Assembly (NCBI RefSeq): GCF_963678635.1 | Contig: NC_087067.1 | Location: forward strand, 14,089,018 to 14,153,017 | Direction: 5' to 3' | Source: Symsagittifera roscoffensis | Lineage: Eukaryota > Xenacoelomorpha > Acoela > Convolutidae | Length of the DNA: 64,000 bases | Part shown: one piece after another, positions 56,201 to 64,000 of the stretch | Position numbering within the stretch: position 1 is the first letter of the stretch | How the letters are laid out: each line of letters opens with the position of its first letter | The notes under the pieces: generated by a model | Databases searched by the model: none | The model's input: only the letters and a program-made list of their open reading frames with translations | What the model was told of the DNA's origin: nothing | Program-made: the position numbers and the translations under genes

Positions 56201-58670
56201 AGAGTATCATCTCTGTCAGTTCTGGAACCTTGTTTTTTCAAAGTATTTTTTGTTAAAAAGAAATTTAGTGATAAATAAAAAAATTAAAATAGTTCAATTC
56301 GACGGAGCCGGTGGGAAAATCAAAAGTTCTGAAGATTCAGGTTGTTTTGTTTCTCAGCTTTTTGGCGGAGACAAATCTGCACCAGCAGTCTAGGCTTCAA
56401 ACTTCTTTTTTCCCCTTTTCTTCAAACTCTTGGTGAAAATGACATTTGCAACTTATTGTTTTTTAGCATAAAAAGTCAACAATTTAAAAGACCAGGGCAA
56501 TTTATCTTTTATGCACCTGCTTTTCCTAATTTAAAACTTACTGTCTTTTGTTAGGATCGCAAATGGATTGGGGACTTTGTCGCCGAGAAGTCTGTTTTTT
56601 AAGGCAAGGTAGTAAACTAGTCCGCCTAACTGGCGACATTCTTGTTTTCAGTAACCAGGCTTAAAGCAGTCGAAAAAAGTGAGTCCGATCTTGAAATAAT
56701 TATTAAAATCGGAGGATTATTTAAAATGTTAGAAAACTAAGTTAAACCGTAGGTTAGTGTAGTGTTTGCAAGACTACATTACGAAATACTGAGGCAAGGG
56801 GAAAAAAGATCTAGAAATTGAGCTGACTGCGTCCAGTTTTGTAGACTGTTCAAAAAACGTAGGAATTTGTTTTTTTAAACCTCGGACACTGTCGCAAAAA
56901 AACCACACCGTGCACAATGCACAAATGGCTGTTACATATTATAGTCTCTCTGGGAAACTGTTCGCCCTCTTGAACAATATTTTAAAAAAATTTAAAAATG
57001 TAGCTTATCTTTACTTCAAAAAAAGCTATTCACGACCACTTGCGACTTGGTAGTAGTTTTATGTCCACACTATTGCGACTAAATTTTGGCACTTTTAGGC
57101 TAGCCTCTAAAGTTTTTTTTTCTAGTCCATTTTTTTTTGATTTTTGATGTTGCGTGGCAAAAAAAATGTCTTGGCTTTTTTGTCATTTTCGCCATTCGAT
57201 TGAATAATTCCTGTCTCAATAGAACAAGTTTTTGCTTCTTAATAAATTGCAATTTTTCGTGGTCTGAATTCTCCATATCTATTGAAACTCTAGAGTTATT
57301 AATTGTAGTATCAAGTTCTTACCTTCCTAGCCACTAATGCTTACCTCCGAATTTCGGTTTTTGGTCTTTGATTAATACTATTTCCGAAACACTGTCGCAT
57401 GGGAAATTCTTTTTTATTTTGGGCTCAAAACGTTCAATTCGGTAGATTGCTTAGAACACTGTAAAAAAGATCAATTAAAATTTTGGACAGTGTCTGAAAT
57501 AAGCTGAGCACAATCGATTTTTTCCCATTATATTTCTCCAGGCAGTCTTAGACTTGCTTAAAAATGAGACAACAATTTTAGGGGCTATTTGTTGTTAATG
57601 TGAGGTATTAAACTGTTAATGTATGGGATGGCATGTTAGATAAATTTGTACTGGGACAAACCAATAAATGATTTTAATTTTCTACATGATTCAAATTATA
57701 ACATTTTTTGATATTGGTTCTCCGGGAAGAAAGTTTGAAAACTCAAACTTTGTAGTTCATTTTTTTGCAAAATTTTTTCGAGTTTTTGACAATGGTTGTA
57801 AATTTATATAATGTTTGTTTTTGTGACTAATTTTGGAGTTTTGAGACTTTTGCGACAAAAAAATTAAAAATTTTAGGCCGAGATGACAATTATTCAGAAA
57901 AATAGAATAGAGCAATTGCCAACCAAACTGTGGCCCGTATGACTGAAAAATTATTTGCTACAGGCGCATTTGAAGAAAAAGCAACCGCGACTAATTTAGC
58001 CGAAAAAATTTGGTAAATTTTTGAACACATCGATTGGTAGAAAAAACATAGGATTCAGGCTGAAGTTAACTTGGCATAGAGGCGATACAATTTCAAATTA
58101 AGTGTGCGACCAAAAAAAACGTCGGGAACTCACATTCTTTAAAGGAATATCCTCAGAATTATTTTAGAAAAAGGAAAAAAATATAAATATTCACTGAAGT
58201 AATTTGACAGAGCAATTATATGACAAATCTAATTTTACTCATTTATTTGACAAATTTAAAGTTGACCAATCATGTTTTTTGCTAAAAAAATTTTTAAAAT
58301 CTAAAAAATTTGATAATGAATCGAAAACAACAGCACTTTTTGAAGGTTAGAAAGTTCTACCTATTTTAGATTTTCTGATTACCTAAGACTGTTTTTTAAA
58401 CAAAACAGGAAAAGAAATAGACAGTCACTGATTCGACAGAACAATAAATAGTCAGATTTTCATTTGCTATCAGCTCGACGACGAAAAGCAGTAATCGCAC
58501 TCGGGTTCCTTTTTTCTCTGCAATTTTATCTAATTTTTTGACCTAATTTTTTTAACTTCAAATTTTTTGTCGCTTCGAGCTGAAAAAAAGAACTGTAGCT
58601 ATTTGAAGGTTTGGAAAGTTGACCAATTTGAATGTTCAGTATTCTGTTTGCCATATTATTTATAGCGCGT
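53249..58670. repeat. R2 unit 4, rearranged
   Basis: Follows unit 3 order to about 55080, then skips directly to the end of the ~75-bp block (55100) and the TTCCTTCCCTAA module. It resumes with the marker GTAGCTCTCTG at 55913, the hairpin, one minisatellite copy (about 57415-57520) and a transposase-like remnant at about 57890-58060. Confidence 0.75.
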
Positions 58671-61242
58671 TGAGCTGTCTCACAAATTAATTGATACTAT
58701 ATTAAAGCAATTTAATTGTTCTATAAACAAAGATAAAGAAAAGTTAAATCCAAATTGCGATTTGTTTTCTTATTTATTTTTTGTAATTGGTTTTGCGTGG
58801 CAAAAATAAAACTTTGCATGCCCTTTTATGTTAATTTGCCATACGACTGATTGTTTGGTATTTCAATTGATCAAATTTTTGCTTCTCACTGAATTTCAAT
58901 TATTTGTAGTCTGCTACTTTTCTTTTTTATTTTGATACTTAAAGCTTACTCATTGTGTTATCAATTTTCCAAAAAGCAGAAAGTTTTACCTCCATATCAC
59001 TTGTCGGGTTTTTAATTGAGGTCATGTGACTATTCAAAGCCCCATAAAATCACACAGTTTTGTCACAGATAAAATTTTATCTATCTTAGTTGTTCTTCTG
59101 TGGACCAAAGTTTAAAGTTTTTAGTAAATTTTTGACAAATGGGAATTTTTTGAATCTTAAATGGTTCTTTTTTGCCAAAAATTGGATAAATTTTGGGTTA
59201 GTTTGGAGTTTACTTGTGTCGATTAAGCTTATTCGATTATTCGACCAAAAATTGGCAAAAATTTGTTAAAATGGGAGTTTATCTGGCTTAATTGAATTTT
59301 TTTGACATAGTTTGGCCAAAACTTTACTTAAATGGAACTTTACTTGGCCCAATTGGTCTGAATTTTAAATAAATTGGATAAAAAACTGTTAAAGCGGAAT
59401 TTTATCTAGTTTAGTTGGACTTAATTTGACATAAATTGCCAAAACTCTGCTAAAATGGTAATTTTTCTAGCTTATTTTGTCTTATTGTGAACAAAGTTGG
59501 GTAAAATTTGGTTAAATGGCAGTGTATAGAACTCACTCGGACTTCTTTTAACTAAATTGTGGGAAACTTCTGTTAGAATAGGAAAATATCTAAATTTAAT
59601 TGGACTTATTTGACTTAAGTTGTACAATTTTTATTAAGTTTAAATTGAACTAGCTCATTTTAGTATACTTTTATTGTAATTTTTATGTAAAAAAAAACAT
59701 AAGTTCATTGAACTTCTCTCATATTGATGTTCCAAAAAAAACTTAGTAAAAAAAACACAGTATATATTCCCTTCCTTAGAGAGTGTAGATAGTTTCTTCC
59801 CAATTTTGGGCCAAAAAATTTTTCTCTGATGAGATAATTAGGTTTAGATTTGGCTTAAGCTAGGTTAGAGGATTATCTTCGCAAAAAGGTGAAAAAAAAA
59901 TTCAGCACAAATGCACAATGAAGAATTAAGATTGAATCTCAATTTAGCGCAGATTTGTTTGGGTAGATGATGGGTGAAATTAACTTATCATTCATTTAGA
60001 GTGCACTTAGATTGCATACAGGACCTCTTACCCCTTTTTTAAGAATAAGTTTAAAGTTTTAATAAGTTTTGTGAGCAATTTCGGAATGTCTGATGAAAGG
60101 ATAAAACTGTTAATAGTTTGGTTAACTTATGTATGAAAGGCTATTTTATGTGAAAAAATTGTTAAAATCTCTAAATTAACTGTTTATACCAGCCGATTTG
60201 ATCAGAGAACGTTTACTTTCATTTATTGTAATAATATAATAATAATGAGTTAATGAGGATTTTTTTTCTTATCCACTTTTTTTGATATTTGATGTTGCGT
60301 GGCAAAAAAATTTTGTCATGGCTTTTTTGACGTTTTCGGCATTCGATTGAATAATTTCTGTTTCAAAAGAACAAGACTTTGCTTCTTATTAAGTTTTAAA
60401 CCATTATATTTCTCCAGGCAGTCTTACACTTGCTTAAAAAATGAGACAACAATTTTTAGGGGCTATTTGTTGTTAATGTGAGGTATTAAACTATTAATGT
60501 ATGGGATGGCATGTTAGATAAACTTGAACTGGGACAAACCAAGTAATGATATTAATTTTCTACATGATTCAAATTTTAACATATTTTGATATTGGTTCTC
60601 CGGGAAGAAAGTTTGAATACTCAAACTTTGTAGTTAATTTTTTGCAAAAATTTTTCGAGTATACCAGGACAATGGTTGTAAATTTATATACTGTTTCTTT
60701 TGTGACTAATTTTGGAATTTTGAGACTTTTAACAATTTTAGGCCGAGATAAAAATTATTCAGAAAAACAGAATAGAGCAATTTCCAACCAAACTGTGGCC
60801 CGTATGACTTACAAGTTAATTGCGACAAGCGCATTTGAAGGAAAAGCAACCGCGACTAATTTAGCCGAAAAAATTGTTAAATTTTTGTCACATCGATTGG
60901 TAGAAAATACATAGGATTCAGGCTGAAGTTAACATGGCATAGAGGCTATACAAATTCAAATTGAATGTGCGACCAAGCAAAACGTCGTGCACTCACATTT
61001 TTTAAAGGAATATCCTCAGAATTAATTTAGAAACAGGCAAAAAATGTAAATATTCACATTTGACAGAGCAATTATATGACAAACTTAATTTTACTCATTT
61101 ATACGACAATGTAAGGTTGACAAATCATGTTTTTTTTCTCAAAAAAATTTTTAAGTCTAAAAAAGTTTGATAATGAATTGAAAACAACTGCGATTTTTGA
61201 AGGTTTGAAAGTTCTACCTATTTTAGATTTTCTGACTACCTT
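58671..61242. repeat. R2 scrambled modules
   Basis: Short stretch unlike the other units (58680-59080), then a ~75-bp block (59080-59680), the TTCTTCCC module, a fragment of the GATGTTGCGTGGCAAAAA module (60290-60400) and a transposase-like remnant block. Confidence 0.65.
60753..60914 (+). pseudogene. Possible transposase helix-turn-helix remnant
   Basis: 53 codons open within a longer 122-codon frame, containing NQTVARMTYK and AFEGKATATNLAEKI. Other copies of the block (about 44587, 57890, 63460) read EKFFETGAFEGKATA, which recalls the KFxETGSxxxKPRSGR segment of paired-like DNA-binding domains in mariner/IS630-type transposases. Those copies have stops in or near the stretch. The assignment is tentative; it could be a chance open frame in a conserved repeat. 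Confidence 0.3.
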
Positions 61243-63954
61243 GTAGCTCTCTGCTCAAGTGGCACCAGTTTTACTAAAAGAGACTCTGAGGTCGCTTGAT
61301 AGATCCCTTTGGCTCAATTAGTAAATAAATTACAAGTCTCGGTTAGGTTATATCATAGATCATAGTGGATCTGGTTCTAGAGTTAAACTAATTTTTATTT
61401 AAGCAGATAAATTAAAAGAGTTGACTTAAAAGTATAGATTATTTATAAATGGATGAACAACTGTCTTAAATACCGAAACAGTTTTGGGGTGTTTGGGTTA
61501 AGTTACATTAATTTAAGTTGTGGGAAAACAATAAAGTCTTCCTTCTGTCAGTTCTGGAATCTTATATTTTTCAAAGTACTTATAATTAAAAAGAATTTTA
61601 GTAATAAAGGAAACAATTGTCTTAAACCGAAATAGGTTTTGGGTACTTAGGATAAAATACATGAATTTAAATTGATAGAAAATATTAGAGTCTTATCTCT
61701 GTCAGTTCTGGAACCTTATTTTTTCAAAGTATTTTTTATTTAAAAAAATTTAGCGATAAATAAAAAAATTTAAAATAGTTCAATTCGACTGAGCCGGTGG
61801 GAAATCGAAAGTTCTGAAGATTCAGGTTGATTTGTTTCTCAGCTTTTTGGCTGAGACAAGTCTGCACCTGCAGTTTTGGCTTCAAACTTCTTTTCCCCCT
61901 TTTCTTCATACACTTGATGAAATTGACGTTTGCAACTATTGTTTTTTAGCATAAAAAATTAATAATTTAAAAGAACAGGGCAATTTATCATTGTTGCACC
62001 TGCTTTTCATAATTAAAGAATTAATGTCTTTTGTTAGGATCGCAAAAGGATTGGGGACTTTGTCGCTGAGCTGTCTGTTTTTTAAGGCAAGGTAGTAAAC
62101 TATTCCGCCTAACTGGCGACTTTCTTGTTTTCAGTATCCAGGCTAAAAGCAGTAGAAAAAAGTGAGTCCGTTCTTGAAATAATTATTGAAATTGGAGGGT
62201 TTTTTAAAATCTTAGAAAATTATGTTAAACCGTCAGTTAGTGTAGTATTTGCAATACTACATTACGAAACACTGAGGCAAGGGAAAAATGTCTGAAATTT
62301 GAGCTGACTGCGTCCAGTTTTGTAGACGGTTCAAAAAACGTAAGAAATTGTTTTTTAAAAAGTCGGACAGTGTCGCTAAAAAACCACACCATGCACAAAT
62401 GGCTCTTATCCATTATAGTCTCTCTGGAAAGTGTACGCCCTGCTGAACAATACGAACACAATTTGTAGAAGCAATAATTTGTTTTTAATTCTAAATTATT
62501 TGAGAAAAACTAAATTTTTTGAGATAAACTAAGCTAGGACGACCTAATTGACAATATTAAGTTCTATAGCGACTCAAAATATTATATTTTCTGATTGATA
62601 TTTGCTGATTTGACCACTTGCGACTTGGTTGTAGTTTTATGTCCAAACTATTGCGACTAACTTTTGGCACTTTTAGGCTATCGAAACTAAAGATTTTTTC
62701 TCATCCAATTTTTTTGATATTTGATGTTGGGTGGCAAAAAAAATTGTCATGGCTTTTCTGACGTTTTCGCCATTCGATTGAATAATTCCTGTTTCAAAAG
62801 AATTGGATTTTGCTTCTTAATCAATTGCAAATTTTTGTGGTCTGATTTCTCCATATCTATTGATACTCTAGAGTTATAAATTGTAGTATCAAGTTCTCGA
62901 AGACATTAATGCTTACTTACGAATTTCGGTTTTTGGTCTTTGATTGATACTATTTCCGAAACACTGTCGCATGGGAAATTCTCTTTTATTTTGGGCTCAA
63001 AACGTTCATTTCGGTAGATTGCGTAGAACACTGTAAAAAAAATCATTTAAAATTTCGGACAATGTCTGAAATAAGCTGTGCACAATCGATTTTTTCCCAT
63101 TAAGTTTCTCCAGGCAGTCTTAGACTCGCTTAAAAACTGAGACAACAATTTTTAGGGGCTACTTGTTGTTAATGTGAGGTAATAAACTGTTAATGTAAGG
63201 GATGGCATGTTAGATAAACTTGTACTGGGACAAACCAATAAATGATATTAATTTTCTAAATGATTCAAATTTTAACATATTTTGATTCTCCGGGAAGAAA
63301 GTTTGAAAACTCAAACTTTGTAGTTCATTTTTTTGCAAAAATTTTTCGAGCATACCAGGACAAGGGTTGTAAATTTATATACTGTTTTTTTCGTGACTCA
63401 TTTTGGAATTTTGAGACTTTTGCGACAAAAATTTAACAATTTTAGGCCAAGATGACAACTATTCAGAAAAACAGAATAGAGCAATTGCCAAACAAACTGT
63501 GGCGCGTATGACTGAAAAGTTCTTTGAGACAGGCGCATTTGAAGGAAAAGCAACCGCGATTAATTTAGCCGAAAAAAATTGGTAATTTTTCAACACACCG
63601 ATTGGTAGAAAAAACATAGGAATCAGGCTGAAGTTAACTTGGCATAGAGGCTGTACAAACTCAAATTAAATGTGCGACCAAAAAAACGTCGTGCACTCAC
63701 ATTTTTAAAGGAATATCCTCAGAATTAATTTAGAAACAGACAAAAAATGTAATTATTCATTGAAGAACTTCGACAGAGCAATTATATGACAAACCTAACT
63801 TTACTCATTTCTATGACAAATAAAACATCGACAAATCATGTTTTTTTTGCCAAAAAAAATTTTAAAGTCTAAAAAAGTTTGATAATGAATTGAAAACAAC
63901 TGCGATTTTTGAAGGTTTGAAAGTTCTACCTATTTTAGAATTTCTGACTACCTT
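61243..63954. repeat. R2 short unit (2.71 kb)
   Basis: From GTAGCTCTCTGCTCAAGTGGC to the next copy of it. It contains the hairpin, one minisatellite copy (about 62990-63095) and the transposase-like remnant block. About 120 bases at 61169-61288 match 63881-64000, so the period is 2,712. Confidence 0.85.
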
Positions 63955-64000
63955 GTAGCTCTCTGCTCAAGTGGCACCAGTTTTACTAAAAGAGACTCTG
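63955..64000. repeat. Start of a further R2 short unit
   Basis: The last 46 bases repeat 61243-61288 exactly, so the array continues past the window. Confidence 0.9.

Noticed and set aside
33359-62461. Numerous 60-95-codon frames in the AT-rich array
   Set aside because: They are Phe/Lys/Asn-rich, shift or stop between repeat copies, and show no conserved start or domain, apart from the tentative transposase-like stretch reported separately.

Overview
The window is nuclear DNA from an animal. It is AT-rich, carries an intron-containing gene with good GT/AG splice sites, and is dominated by retrotransposons and other repeats. A copia-type element primed by a half initiator-tRNA-Met and a gypsy-type element primed by what looks like tRNA-Ser suggest an arthropod or similar invertebrate. 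I cannot name the species from sequence alone.

Layout. (1) 240-12490: a young, complete gypsy-type (Ty3-like) LTR retrotransposon on the minus strand, with 259-bp LTRs (one difference seen between them), tRNA-Ser-like primer-binding site, polypurine tract and a perfect 5-bp target duplication GTGGT. It is 12.2 kb long because about 5.05 kb of gag-pol is tandemly duplicated inside the single LTR pair. Three single-base homopolymer indels break the reading frames. (2) 12491-14336: mostly featureless flank with one tRNA-derived SINE candidate. (3) 14337-20617: the only host gene I can support, a five-exon minus-strand homologue of lysosomal phospholipase A2 group XV / LCAT (425 residues, Ser-Asp-His triad present). 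Its last intron holds four copies of a short inverted-repeat transposon family with GGCTCTTTTTCC termini and 8-bp target duplications; intron 3 holds a SINE. (4) 20618-21928: upstream region of that gene with a CACGTGAC E-box. (5) 21929-26383: an old, degenerate copia-type LTR retrotransposon on the plus strand. (6) 26384-29100: AT-rich DNA with another SINE candidate. (7) 29103-64000: about 35 kb of nested, long-unit tandem repeats (2.0-2.4 kb units, then 5-6.8 kb units, then a 2.71 kb unit running off the window), with internal minisatellites and a decayed transposase-like open frame.

The gene, the transposable elements and the array are independent residents. The links between them are positional: small transposons sit in the phospholipase introns, and the copia element lies about 1.3 kb upstream of the gene's start codon, in head-to-head orientation. 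The most unusual items are the internally duplicated gypsy element, whose gag-pol start codon straddles the LTR/primer-site boundary, the 8-bp-TSD inverted-repeat family, a three-copy SINE family, and the modular megasatellite-like array.
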